Shown here piece after piece: positions 9,231-18,104 of a stretch of DNA of 64,000 nt. Each line of letters opens with the position of its first letter. Within the stretch, counting starts at the first letter, position 1. This DNA is from Vibrio ponticus (GTDB lineage Bacteria > Pseudomonadota > Gammaproteobacteria > Enterobacterales > Vibrionaceae), in NCBI RefSeq assembly GCF_009938225.1, contig NZ_AP019658.1, positions 124,001-188,000 on the forward strand, written 5' to 3'. The translations under genes and the position numbers were made by a program. Below the pieces are notes generated by a model, which was given only the letters and a program-made list of their open reading frames with translations, was not told the origin of the DNA and ran no database searches.

Positions 9231-9710
9231 ATGTTCAAAATGCGATCTGCTACGGAAGCCGATGTCGCGACCATTTACCGATTTATTCATGAGCTCGCGG
9301 ATTACGAGCGAGCCTCTCATCATGTTAAAGCCACCGAAGACGATATACGTACAAGCTTGTTTTCTGATGATGCCACAGCTATGGGGTTGATCTGTGAACA
9401 TCACGGAGAAGCAGTTGGTTTTGCGGTCTACTTCTTCAACTATTCCACTTGGATGGGCAAGTATGGACTGTACTTGGAAGACTTGTACGTGACACCAGAC
9501 CATCGCGGCTCTGGTGCTGGGCGATTAATCATGAAAACGCTGGCAAAGATGGCGTTAGAGAACAACTGTGCACGTTTTGAATGGGCAGTGCTAGATTGGA
9601 ATCAACCAGCGATTGATTTTTACCACTCTATAGGCGCACAAGAGCAGAGTGAATGGCGCACATATCGTTTAGATGGTGACCGCTTGACTTGCTTTGCCGA
9701 GCAAGATTAG
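9231..9710 (+). CDS. GNAT acetyltransferase of the SSAT type
   Basis: 159-residue GCN5-related N-acetyltransferase. The acetyl-CoA-binding motif A is clear (YLEDLYVTPDHRGSGAGRLI, the R/Q-x-x-G-x-G/A pattern). The fold order and several blocks (IHELADYERASHHV, FFNYSTWMGKYGLYLEDLYV, LDWNQPAIDFYHSIGA) resemble eukaryotic spermidine/spermine N1-acetyltransferase and its thialysine-acetylating paralogue. The likely substrate is a small primary amine such as a polyamine or lysine analogue; this is inference. SD AAGGAAG precedes the ATG. Single gene, terminator shared with malT. Confidence 0.85.
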   Translation: MFKMRSATEADVATIYRFIHELADYERASHHVKATEDDIRTSLFSDDATAMGLICEHHGEAVGFAVYFFNYSTWMGKYGLYLEDLYVTPDHRGSGAGRLIMKTLAKMALENNCARFEWAVLDWNQPAIDFYHSIGAQEQSEWRTYRLDGDRLTCFAEQD

Positions 9711-9712
9711 TC

Positions 9713-9736
9713 AAACGCAGCGAAATGCTGCGTTTT
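9713..9736. terminator. Shared terminator, acetyltransferase and malT
   Basis: AAACGCAGC / GCTGCGTTT, 9-bp perfect stem with a GAAAT loop, directly abutting the malT stop codon and 3 bp past the acetyltransferase stop. A/T tracts on both sides suit both directions. Confidence 0.8.
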
Positions 9737-12432
9737 TAGTTGCCCACAATCTTGATTAAATTCTCTGCGGTCGCGATTGCTTGCTTGCGATTGGCGATAT
9801 TCAACTTCTGATACAAGTTACGGATATGGGTTTTAATTGTGGTGCCTGCCACGTCCAATTCGTGCGCAATTTGTTCATTGGTTAAGCCAGAATAGATCAA
9901 GCCTAACACTTGCCATTCTCGCTGCGTGAGCGGGCTATTACGCACCAGTTCTGGAACTTGAGGGTGATGCACCAATCGGTCAACAAACCCTTCGTCAAAA
10001 TGGTTTGCGCGTGAGCGCTGCGCCAGATTGACCGACTTCAGCAGTTGATTGACACGGTAACGAGTGAGGTCATCAAGTTCTGCCAGGAAACTGTGTTGCT
10101 CTAGCAGTGGCGTGAGCGCTTCAATATCGTAAAGAAAGTCACCAACGATGCCGGTTTGATTGGTCAGAAGTAGCGCTTGCTTCAAGCTTTCAATGGTGAC
10201 CGATGGCTTGTCAGCCGCAAGGTTGATTACTGCGCGTAAGATTGCATTACGGCTGGTGTCCGCCACCAAGTTGTGTTGTAGCGCCGCATCCTTGAGCAGG
10301 TTCAGTGTGTCAGTCGCTTGGCTATGTTGTTTGAGCAACGTCTGCGCGCGAGCGATGTTGCGCCCATGCTGCTGGGTAAAATGATTGCATGCTTGCTCGA
10401 TTGGAGAGGCTTTCTCTAGCCAAAGCTGAATGCTGGTGCCATCTTGCTTTGCCTGCCAAAACAGCAGTAAACAAAGCTCAGCACTCGCCGTTGCGTCGGT
10501 ATGATAAAAGGCTTGGGCAAGGCGCAGTTCAATTTCGAGCACATACTTGGCGGCTTTATCTAATTCCCCGCGGCAGATGGCAATGCGAGCTAATAAAGAA
10601 TAGCTCTGCAACTGCAACTTATCAGGCATCTGTTTAGTTAATGAGAACGCCTGCTGTGCATATTCCTCCGCCTCTTCTAGACGATTCCAACTAAAGAGTA
10701 ATTGGGCGCGCACGCGCAGCAAAAACTCGTACAGAGGGTCTTGGTTCAAATGCTGATCTTCAATCAATTTAAAGCCGCTTTCCTGCACATCAAATGCAGC
10801 TTGCAGATAGCCTTTTGCCACCAGAATTTCACTCTGTTGAGCAATAGCCCAAAGCGCTTGGTGATGAACTTGATATTGTCGTGCGAGTTTTTCGGTTTGC
10901 TGCATCAAAGGTAATGCGCGGTCAAGGTAGCCCAACACATGATTGACTTCGCCAATAACAGACGTGGCGACAATACGGCTATGGAAAGCTTGCCCATCAA
11001 CCTGGCTCAAGGCTAATTCGGCGAGTTGTAACGCAAGTTCTGGTTGATTTTTGCTGACAGCAATCTGCGCCTTTAAAGCGTTAAATTCGCCAATATCGCT
11101 GTTATTTGTTGCGAGATGGGAGGAATCTGCATGATGTAAAATCAACTCAACGTCTTCATGGCGTTGTTGGCTTTGTGCGATCCATGCATGCAGCAGACAC
11201 AAGGTGGCATTACGATAGATTTGCTCGCTACTCAAATGACTTAATATTTGCTGTAAATACTCGAGTTCACCACTGTTAAATAACTGCCAACCTGATTGCT
11301 GCAATATCTCGACGAGCATTTGTTCACAATCGGCTTGTTCTGCATGCCAGAGTGCTTGCTTGGGATTAGCGTGTGCTAGCCAAGCTTGCGCGGCAGTTTG
11401 ATGCAGGACTAACTCTTGGTCAATGAGTTGGACTTTCCTTTCGTGGACCAAAAATTCTTTGAACAGGCTGTGGAAGCGAAACCAGTTATATTGCTCCTGA
11501 ATCGGTTGAATAAACAGCCCAAAGCGTTGCAGGTTTTCAATCATACTTTGCGCATCACTGCGTTTTGTCACTATCGCCGCAAGGGTATGGTTGAATCTAT
11601 CGAGTACCGAACATTGCAATAAGAACCGCTGAGTATCTTGGTCGGTATTGGCAAACACTTCCTCTATTAAATATTCCCACAAATGTGTTTGATTGAGCTC
11701 GCTAGGCTGCGTGTTTGCGGCAAGCGATGAGTGGTTTTGATAGCGGGTTTGCCATGCGATTAGCTCAAGTGCGGAAGGCCAACCTTCTACGTAATCAAAC
11801 AATTGCTCCACTTTGCCTGCTTCAAGCGGGGTGTCAATTCGCTGCTCAAGGAAAGCTCGCGTCTCTTCTACATCAAAAGCCAACATATTCTGTTCAATTT
11901 CAATGACTAATCCGTGAATACGTAGGTTGGATATACCCAGAGGTGGCATTGAGCGACTGGTGATAAGTAGCGTGAGGTTATCTGGCATGAGTTTAATGAA
12001 ATATTTCATTGCCTGATGTATTTCTGGGTCTTGAATATGATGGAAGTCATCAAGCACTAGATAACTGTTGGCTTTGTGTTTACTGATCTGCTTGAGCGCA
12101 TCTGTAAGCAGCTCCATGACGCTCAGTTGCGGGTTTTGCTCGGCTAATTTGAGGGTGGATTTACAGGATTGGCTCGTCGCCTCATTCAATGCTGCAACAA
12201 AGTAACCAGCAAAACGGTAAGGTAGGTTGTCATTTTCGTCTATGTTGTACCAACCGACACTCTTTTCTACTTCAACGAACTGTACTGCTAGAGCAGTTTT
12301 GCCATAGCCAGCGGGTGCCCGTAGCAATATCAGTTTGTGTGGTTTATTTAGCGTTAAGCGTTGCTTGATTCTTTCACGCGCAATCAGCGACATGGTGTAG
12401 CTTGGGCGACTGAGTTTAGAAGGAATCCACAT
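9736..12432 (-). CDS. malT: MalT, transcriptional activator of the maltose regulon
   Basis: 898 residues, close to the 901 of E. coli MalT. It is a STAND-class ATPase activator that binds maltotriose and ATP. The N-terminal Walker A is at 39-46 (APAGYGKT), with a Walker B-like LVLDDFHH further on. The middle is a long helical repeat region, and the C-terminus is a LuxR-type HTH (LTQREWQVLGLIYSGLTNEQ and the following recognition helix). Divergent from malP-malQ-glgB, its expected targets. A good CRP-like site lies about 150 bp upstream of its start, in line with CRP control of malT known in enterobacteria. Confidence 0.95.
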   Translation of the reverse strand: MWIPSKLSRPSYTMSLIARERIKQRLTLNKPHKLILLRAPAGYGKTALAVQFVEVEKSVGWYNIDENDNLPYRFAGYFVAALNEATSQSCKSTLKLAEQNPQLSVMELLTDALKQISKHKANSYLVLDDFHHIQDPEIHQAMKYFIKLMPDNLTLLITSRSMPPLGISNLRIHGLVIEIEQNMLAFDVEETRAFLEQRIDTPLEAGKVEQLFDYVEGWPSALELIAWQTRYQNHSSLAANTQPSELNQTHLWEYLIEEVFANTDQDTQRFLLQCSVLDRFNHTLAAIVTKRSDAQSMIENLQRFGLFIQPIQEQYNWFRFHSLFKEFLVHERKVQLIDQELVLHQTAAQAWLAHANPKQALWHAEQADCEQMLVEILQQSGWQLFNSGELEYLQQILSHLSSEQIYRNATLCLLHAWIAQSQQRHEDVELILHHADSSHLATNNSDIGEFNALKAQIAVSKNQPELALQLAELALSQVDGQAFHSRIVATSVIGEVNHVLGYLDRALPLMQQTEKLARQYQVHHQALWAIAQQSEILVAKGYLQAAFDVQESGFKLIEDQHLNQDPLYEFLLRVRAQLLFSWNRLEEAEEYAQQAFSLTKQMPDKLQLQSYSLLARIAICRGELDKAAKYVLEIELRLAQAFYHTDATASAELCLLLFWQAKQDGTSIQLWLEKASPIEQACNHFTQQHGRNIARAQTLLKQHSQATDTLNLLKDAALQHNLVADTSRNAILRAVINLAADKPSVTIESLKQALLLTNQTGIVGDFLYDIEALTPLLEQHSFLAELDDLTRYRVNQLLKSVNLAQRSRANHFDEGFVDRLVHHPQVPELVRNSPLTQREWQVLGLIYSGLTNEQIAHELDVAGTTIKTHIRNLYQKLNIANRKQAIATAENLIKIVGN

Positions 12433-12576
12433 CCTGTTTTGATCCTTATACTCGATAAATTGAGTGTGTTTTAGCTTATGTTACGCGATAAAGCAGCATT
12501 AGATGTATTGCTGCTCAGTGGTGATGAATTAGAACAACGGCTACCTCACGCTTTATTACTCTCTACGCCTTAGTTA

Positions 12577-12592
12577 TGTGATGGCTGTCACT
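12577..12592. promoter_or_regulatory. CRP-like site 1 (malT side)
   Basis: TGTGATGGCTGTCACT matches TGTGA-N6-TCACA at 9 of 10 positions. It is nearest to malT and about 490 bp from malP. Confidence 0.65.
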
Positions 12593-12748
12593 TATTGGCT
12601 CTGTAAGGCAGAAAGTAAGCACAATTTATCGCTAATAACTGAATTACAGAGAGGCACTTTGTTGATCAAATTCACGAATTTGGGGATTAGTCTGGTTCGG
12701 TTATCAGGCGGAACGGCTGAGTAGTCTGGAATGAAAGTAGCAGTTTTA

Positions 12749-12764
12749 AGTGATACGTATCACT
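12749..12764. promoter_or_regulatory. CRP-like site 2, perfect palindrome
   Basis: AGTGATACGTATCACT is a perfect 16-bp palindrome matching TGTGA-N6-TCACA at 8 of 10 positions, with the correct 6-bp spacing. Confidence 0.6.
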
Positions 12765-12790
12765 GAGTTGGGTGACTGAGTTAGCCTAAG

Positions 12791-12806
12791 AGTGATATTG
12801 GTCACG
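12791..12806. promoter_or_regulatory. CRP-like site 3 (malP side)
   Basis: AGTGATATTGGTCACG matches TGTGA-N6-TCACA at 8 of 10 positions. It is centred 42 bp from site 2, i.e. four helical turns. Confidence 0.55.
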
Positions 12807-13079
12807 TGTTGTTTGGTTTTAAGCCCACTACGCCCCCCAATCTCCACCTTACGGGTTGAAGCTCTAGGATGATGTATCCCCGCTTATGCCTAAGCAAGAT
12901 ACGACTATCCTATTTGAAGTTATGGTTGGGATCGTGGCACCACTCGATGTAACTAGCTTAACGGCTAGCTTTTACTTCTGTAGTGCGACCGACCGTAACG
13001 TTTAGTTGTTTAGGCTCAGTACTGCCCAAGAATTGCTTATTAACTGGGTTATGACAGGGAAACGAGAGAGATTTCAACG

Positions 13080-15533
13080 ATGAAACCGACACAGCAGATC
13101 CATTTCGATAAAGCTTCATTCCAAAACAGTGTAAAAAAACACCTTAGCTCAACTTACGCCACCACCATTGAAAAAGCGTCAAGCCGCGCTTGGTATTTGG
13201 CGATGGGGCGTGCCCTCGCAGAATTGACAACCTTTGACCTGTTAGAAACCGAACAAGATGACAAAATCCGTAACGCTAAAAGTGTGAACTATTTGTCACT
13301 TGAGTTTTTGATTGGTCGCTTAACGGGTAATAACCTGATTAGCATGGGCTTATATGAGCCAATTTCTCAAGCGATGGAAGAGCTGGGACAAAACTTGACT
13401 GACCTATTGGAAGAAGAGCGCGACCCTTCCTTAGGTAACGGTGGCTTGGGGCGTCTTGCCGCTTGTTTTATGGACTCGCTTGCCGCACAAGAATTCCCAA
13501 CTGTGGGCTATGGTTTGCACTACGAATACGGTTTGTTCAAACAATCTTTTGAGCAATGCCATCAAAAAGAAGCACCCGATGCATGGCGTGGTGTAGAAGG
13601 GTATCCATGGGAAATTGCTCGTCCTGAACTGGCACAAGAAATTGGCTTTTACGGTCACGTTGAAGTGAGTCAGGATAATGGTCGTGAAGTGCGCCGTTGG
13701 GTGCCGGGCATGACCGTAAAAGCAATGCCGTGGGATATTCCAATTGTTGGTTATCAGAGCGATACGGTTTATCCATTGCGCTTGTGGGAGTGCCGAGCTA
13801 TCGCGCCATTCTCACTTGAGAGTTTCAACAACGGTAACTATTTTGAAGCGCAGCATGCGCTGATCGATGCGGGTAACATTACTAAAGTTCTTTATCCAAA
13901 TGATAACCATGAGAAGGGTAAAACGCTGCGTTTAATGCAGCAATACTTCCATAGCGCAGCCTCTGTGCGCGATATCTTGCGTCGCCATGAAGAAGCGGGT
14001 CATACCTTAGCTTCGTTGCCGAAATACGAAACCATTCAACTTAACGATACTCACCCAACCATCGCTATTCCTGAACTGATGCGTATTTTTGTTGATGAGA
14101 AAGGCATGGGTTGGGATGAAGCGTGGGCGATTTGTTCAAAAACGTTTGCCTACACCAACCATACGCTATTGCCTGAGGCGCTTGAGACTTGGAGTGAATC
14201 ACTGATTCAACGTCTACTGCCTCGCCATATGGAAATCATTTACCACATCAACCACTTGTTCCTAAAAGAAGTGCGTGAGAAGTGGCCAGGCGATGTTTCA
14301 AAGCAGCGCAAGCTTTCTATCATTCAAGAAGGCTTCCACCGCATGGTGCGTATGGCGAACCTGTGTGTCGTTGGCTCTTATGCTGTCAATGGCGTTGCCG
14401 CCTTGCACTCAGAATTGGTTAAGCGCGATCTATTCCCTGAGTTCCATGAATTGTATCCGAATCGCTTACAGAATGTGACTAACGGCATCACGCCGCGTCG
14501 TTGGTTGAAGTTCTGTAACCCAGGACTAAGTCAATTGATTACGGACAAGATAGGCGACCAGTGGGCTGCGGATCTTGACCAACTCGAGGCGATTTCTCAA
14601 TACGCCGATGATGCAGAATTTCAGCAGCAGTTTATGGCGGTGAAGAAAGCCAATAAGCAGCGTTTAGCGGATTGGGTAAAAGCCAACATGGACATCGAGC
14701 TCGATACCAATGCGATCTTTGATGTGCAGATCAAGCGTTTACATGAATATAAACGCCAACATTTGAATATGTTGCATATTTTGTCGCTTTACCATCGCCT
14801 GCTGAATGATGCTGATTTCGATATGGCGCCTCGCGTGTTTATCTTTGCTGCCAAAGCGGCACCGGGTTATCACTTGGCTAAGCAAATCATCTATGCAATC
14901 AATAAGATTGCCGAGAAGGTAAACAGCGACCCTCGCATCAACAACAAGCTCAAAGTGGTGTTCTTGCCGGATTACCGCGTCAGTATGGCAGAAATCATTA
15001 TTCCAGCGGCGGATGTATCAGAGCAGATCTCCACAGCGGGTAAAGAAGCGTCGGGTACCGGTAATATGAAAATGGCGCTTAATGGTGCCTTAACCATCGG
15101 AACTATGGATGGGGCGAACGTCGAAATTCGCGAAGAAGTGGGCGATGACAACATCTACATCTTTGGTCTAGAAGTCGATGAAGTTGAACGCCTACATGCC
15201 TCTGGTTACAACCCATATGCTTACTACAATGCTGACCCATTGCTAAAAGCGTCGCTCGATCTCCTGATTGGTGATGAATTTACACCAGGTGAGCCGGGTA
15301 AGCTGGGCGCAACCTATGACAGCGTTTTAGATGGTGGTGATCCTTACTTAGTGTTAGCTGACTTTGCCTCTTATGTTGAAGCGCATGAAGCGATTGATGC
15401 GCAATATCGTGACCAAGCGGGTTGGGCGAAAAAAGCCATTCTAAATACGGCATTAGTCGGCAAGTTCAGCTCAGATCGCAGCATTAGAGATTACGTTAAC
15501 AACATCTGGCAACTTGAAAGCGTTAAGCGCTAA
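13080..15533 (+). CDS. malP: Maltodextrin phosphorylase
   Basis: 817-residue alpha-glucan phosphorylase that releases glucose-1-phosphate from maltodextrins in the cytoplasm. The pyridoxal-phosphate site is clear: EASGTGNMKMALNG with the Schiff-base lysine at K664, followed by TIGTMDGANVEI. The start of the body (SVNYLSLEFLIGRL) and the glycine-rich loop (SLGNGGLGRLAACF) are typical. It lacks the N-terminal regulatory extension of animal enzymes. The ATG follows an AGAGAGAT stretch. First gene of malP-malQ(-glgB), divergent from malT; a hairpin separates it from malQ. Confidence 0.96.
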   Translation: MKPTQQIHFDKASFQNSVKKHLSSTYATTIEKASSRAWYLAMGRALAELTTFDLLETEQDDKIRNAKSVNYLSLEFLIGRLTGNNLISMGLYEPISQAMEELGQNLTDLLEEERDPSLGNGGLGRLAACFMDSLAAQEFPTVGYGLHYEYGLFKQSFEQCHQKEAPDAWRGVEGYPWEIARPELAQEIGFYGHVEVSQDNGREVRRWVPGMTVKAMPWDIPIVGYQSDTVYPLRLWECRAIAPFSLESFNNGNYFEAQHALIDAGNITKVLYPNDNHEKGKTLRLMQQYFHSAASVRDILRRHEEAGHTLASLPKYETIQLNDTHPTIAIPELMRIFVDEKGMGWDEAWAICSKTFAYTNHTLLPEALETWSESLIQRLLPRHMEIIYHINHLFLKEVREKWPGDVSKQRKLSIIQEGFHRMVRMANLCVVGSYAVNGVAALHSELVKRDLFPEFHELYPNRLQNVTNGITPRRWLKFCNPGLSQLITDKIGDQWAADLDQLEAISQYADDAEFQQQFMAVKKANKQRLADWVKANMDIELDTNAIFDVQIKRLHEYKRQHLNMLHILSLYHRLLNDADFDMAPRVFIFAAKAAPGYHLAKQIIYAINKIAEKVNSDPRINNKLKVVFLPDYRVSMAEIIIPAADVSEQISTAGKEASGTGNMKMALNGALTIGTMDGANVEIREEVGDDNIYIFGLEVDEVERLHASGYNPYAYYNADPLLKASLDLLIGDEFTPGEPGKLGATYDSVLDGGDPYLVLADFASYVEAHEAIDAQYRDQAGWAKKAILNTALVGKFSSDRSIRDYVNNIWQLESVKR

Positions 15534-15540
15534 CGAGAAA

Positions 15541-15562
15541 AAGACCACCGTAAGGTGGTCTT
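15541..15562 (+). terminator. Intercistronic hairpin malP-malQ
   Basis: AAGACCACC / GGTGGTCTT, 9-bp perfect stem with GTAA loop, but followed only by AGTTT. It may act as a weak terminator or mRNA-stability element giving more malP than malQ. Confidence 0.55.
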
Positions 15563-15595
15563 AGTTTCCACATTTTACCGCTTTCGGAGAAGTTT

Positions 15596-17779
15596 ATGAT
15601 TAGTAATACCGTACTCAAACAGGTCGCTAGCTTGGCTCATATCGCTGACTCTTACATCAGCGCTTGGGGAACGCCAGCAGAGGTAGAGCCAGAGAGCATT
15701 GTGCGTTTGTTATCCTCGCTAGGTTATGACACCAGCAGTGATGAAGCGCTGTTAGCAAGTTGCAGCAAAAAATCTCAAAAGGAGGTGCTTGCGCCAGTTT
15801 TGGTACTCAAAGAGAACCAAGCGTTTGAGTTTTCGCTGAATATTGGTCAAAGCATCCGGGCAAGTGAGTTTAAATGGTCAATTCAAACTGAGCAGGGTGA
15901 GCACTTCTCTGGAGAAGTGAGTGCAAACGTTGTGCGTGATGAACGCACCACTGGGGGAGCGCTAGTGGTCGCTCTCCCTAGCGAGTTGCCTTGGGGATAT
16001 CACCAACTCAGTGTCGAACGCAAAAGACGTAAAGCGCCTTATCAAGCCCGTGTGATTGTGACTCCGCAAGCTTGTTTCAAACAAGCAGCGATGGATCAGG
16101 GCAAAAAAATGTGGGGTCCAAGCATTCAGCTCTATACGCTTAAGAGCAGCCACAACTGGGGGATGGGCGACTTTGGTGATCTGAAACAATTGGTGGCAGA
16201 AATCGCCTCTCGTGGTGGTGATTTCGTCGGCTTAAACCCAATTCATTCATTGTTTCCTGCAAACCCGGAAGCAGCGAGCCCGTACAGCCCATCTTCGCGC
16301 CGTTGGCTTAACATTCTCTACATTGATGTGAGCTCAGTGCCGGAGTTTGCGTTGAGTAGCCAAGCTCAACAGGTTGTGGGTAGTGGAGAGTTTCAACAGC
16401 GATTACAACATGTGCGAGACACCCACTGGGTCAATTACAGCGAAGTGGCGGCGCTAAAAATGAGTATTTTGCCGTTACTGTTTGCTGAGTTTAAAGCACG
16501 TCATATCGAAGCCAACAGTGAACGTGCGCGCCAGTTTTTGGAGTTTGTTGAGCTTGGTGGTGACAGCTTGCTGCATCAAGCTGCCTTTGATGCTTTACAT
16601 GCAGAGTTGCATCTGCAAGACCAAAGTATCTGGGGGTGGCCAGTATTCCCTGAGAAGTATCAGCGTTTTAGCAATAAAGCGGTTCAAGAATATATTGAGC
16701 AACATCGTGACCAAGTCCATCTGTATATGTATTTACAATGGGTGGCGGATTGCCAAGTGAAAGAGGCGCAACAGCTGGCTGAGAGCAAAGGCATGTCGGT
16801 TGGTTTATATCGTGACTTAGCGGTCGGTGTGGCGGACTCTGGTGCAGAAACTTGGGCTGATAGCGGTAATTTGGTGCAAGATATGAGTATCGGCGCTCCG
16901 CCGGATGTACTCGGTCCTCTAGGGCAAAACTGGGGCTTGCCGCCATTGAATCCTCAAACGCTGCAAGCTACAGGTTTCCAAGCTTATATCGATTTACTTC
17001 GCGCCAATATGAAGCATTGTGGCTCTTTGCGTATTGATCATGTGCTTGGTCTGTTACGTCTGTGGTGGATTCCAAAAGGTGAAAACGCCACTAAAGGTGC
17101 TTATCTCTACTACCCGGTTGAAGAAATGCTGGCAATATTGGCGCTTGAATCTCACCGTCATCAATGCAGCGTGATCGGTGAAGACCTCGGTACTGTGCCT
17201 GATGAAATCGTCGATAAACTGCGTGAAGCGGGTGTGCACTCGTACAAAGTATTTTTCTTTGAAACATCCAAAGAAGATGGGGGCTACCTGTCACCGGCAC
17301 ATTATGCTGGGCAATCTATGTCTGCACTCTGTACTCACGATATGCCAACCTTACGCGGTTTCTGGCATTGTGATGATCTTAAAATGGGTAAAGAGCTTGG
17401 GCTGTATCCGGATGAAGAGCAACTGCAAGGGCTGTTTGATGATCGTCTTAAGAGCAAGCAAGGCATTCTCGATTCAGTTGCATGGCACGGATATCTGCCA
17501 GAAGGTATTGGTCGTGATGCCTCTTTGGTGCCGATGGACAAACACCTAGCAGAAGCATTGCAACTGCATGTGGCTGCGGGCTCATCAACGCTACTGAGTG
17601 TTCAGCTGGAAGATTGGCTTGAGATGGATCAACCAGTTAACATTCCCGGCACAGTGAATGAATACCCGAACTGGCGACGTAAGCTATCGATGGACTTAGA
17701 ACATATTTTTGGCTTGGATGCGGTTAATCATATCGCGGATAAACTTTCGCAGGTTAGAAGCAAGGCTTCTTCTTGTTAA
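15596..17779 (+). CDS. malQ: 4-alpha-glucanotransferase (amylomaltase)
   Basis: 727 residues, GH77. It transfers maltosyl and longer units between maltodextrins and releases glucose, feeding MalP. The GH77 landmarks are present: GDFGDLKQLV, NPIHSLFP, the nucleophile D481 in LRIDHVLGL, the acid/base E529 in VIGEDLGTVP and the transition-state Asp in THDMPTLRGFW. The extra N-terminal domain (about 1-150) is as in E. coli MalQ. It lies 62 bp after malP on the same strand. Confidence 0.95.
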   Translation: MISNTVLKQVASLAHIADSYISAWGTPAEVEPESIVRLLSSLGYDTSSDEALLASCSKKSQKEVLAPVLVLKENQAFEFSLNIGQSIRASEFKWSIQTEQGEHFSGEVSANVVRDERTTGGALVVALPSELPWGYHQLSVERKRRKAPYQARVIVTPQACFKQAAMDQGKKMWGPSIQLYTLKSSHNWGMGDFGDLKQLVAEIASRGGDFVGLNPIHSLFPANPEAASPYSPSSRRWLNILYIDVSSVPEFALSSQAQQVVGSGEFQQRLQHVRDTHWVNYSEVAALKMSILPLLFAEFKARHIEANSERARQFLEFVELGGDSLLHQAAFDALHAELHLQDQSIWGWPVFPEKYQRFSNKAVQEYIEQHRDQVHLYMYLQWVADCQVKEAQQLAESKGMSVGLYRDLAVGVADSGAETWADSGNLVQDMSIGAPPDVLGPLGQNWGLPPLNPQTLQATGFQAYIDLLRANMKHCGSLRIDHVLGLLRLWWIPKGENATKGAYLYYPVEEMLAILALESHRHQCSVIGEDLGTVPDEIVDKLREAGVHSYKVFFFETSKEDGGYLSPAHYAGQSMSALCTHDMPTLRGFWHCDDLKMGKELGLYPDEEQLQGLFDDRLKSKQGILDSVAWHGYLPEGIGRDASLVPMDKHLAEALQLHVAAGSSTLLSVQLEDWLEMDQPVNIPGTVNEYPNWRRKLSMDLEHIFGLDAVNHIADKLSQVRSKASSC

Positions 17780-18104
17780 GCAGATAAATCAGAGGGTAAC
17801 GACTGATGTAGCAAAGTTTGATCTCAATGCTCACGTCGCGACCCTAATTCGAGATACTCTGCATATTGACGCTTAACCCAAGTTGTTGGGGTAGGCGGAA
17901 TTTCAAATAATTTTGCCCGTGACGGCTTTGTTTCACGGGCTTTTGCTTGTTGCTATTCTTTGCTAGTGCGAGTGGTCGGAGTGATTGGTTGAGGAAAGGC
18001 TTTTCTTGTCAGTCGCCTTGAGTCATTTCGTCACGTTGAGAAGATCGCGGCAATTTTGAACAAAAAAGTTAGAACAACAAAAGTTAGGTTAGGGAGAGAA
18101 TAAC
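17780..18104. other. malQ-glgB intergenic region
   Basis: About 325 bp without an ORF. It contains one good terminator (17915-17944), so glgB probably has its own promoter in the 160 bp after it. No clear regulator site seen. Confidence 0.5.
17915..17944 (+). terminator. Intrinsic terminator after malQ
   Basis: GCCCGTGA / TCACGGGC, 8-bp perfect stem with a 10-nt loop, then TTTT. Confidence 0.8.

Larger units (their letters stand above)
12433..13079. other. malT-malP divergent control region
   Basis: About 650 bp. It holds three CRP-like sites (separate entries). Possible MalT-box cores are GGATGA at 12867-12872 and, on the opposite strand, GGGGATA (12874-12880), compared with the consensus GGGGAKGAGG; these are partial. 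A 31-codon open frame at 12478-12573 has no Shine-Dalgarno and is not called as a gene. Confidence 0.5.

Noticed and set aside
12478..12573. 31-codon ORF (starts MLRDKAALDV) between malT and malP
   Set aside because: No Shine-Dalgarno, short, and inside the control region; probably chance.
12867..12880. MalT boxes before malP
   Set aside because: Only partial matches to GGGGAKGAGG; mentioned as possible but not called.
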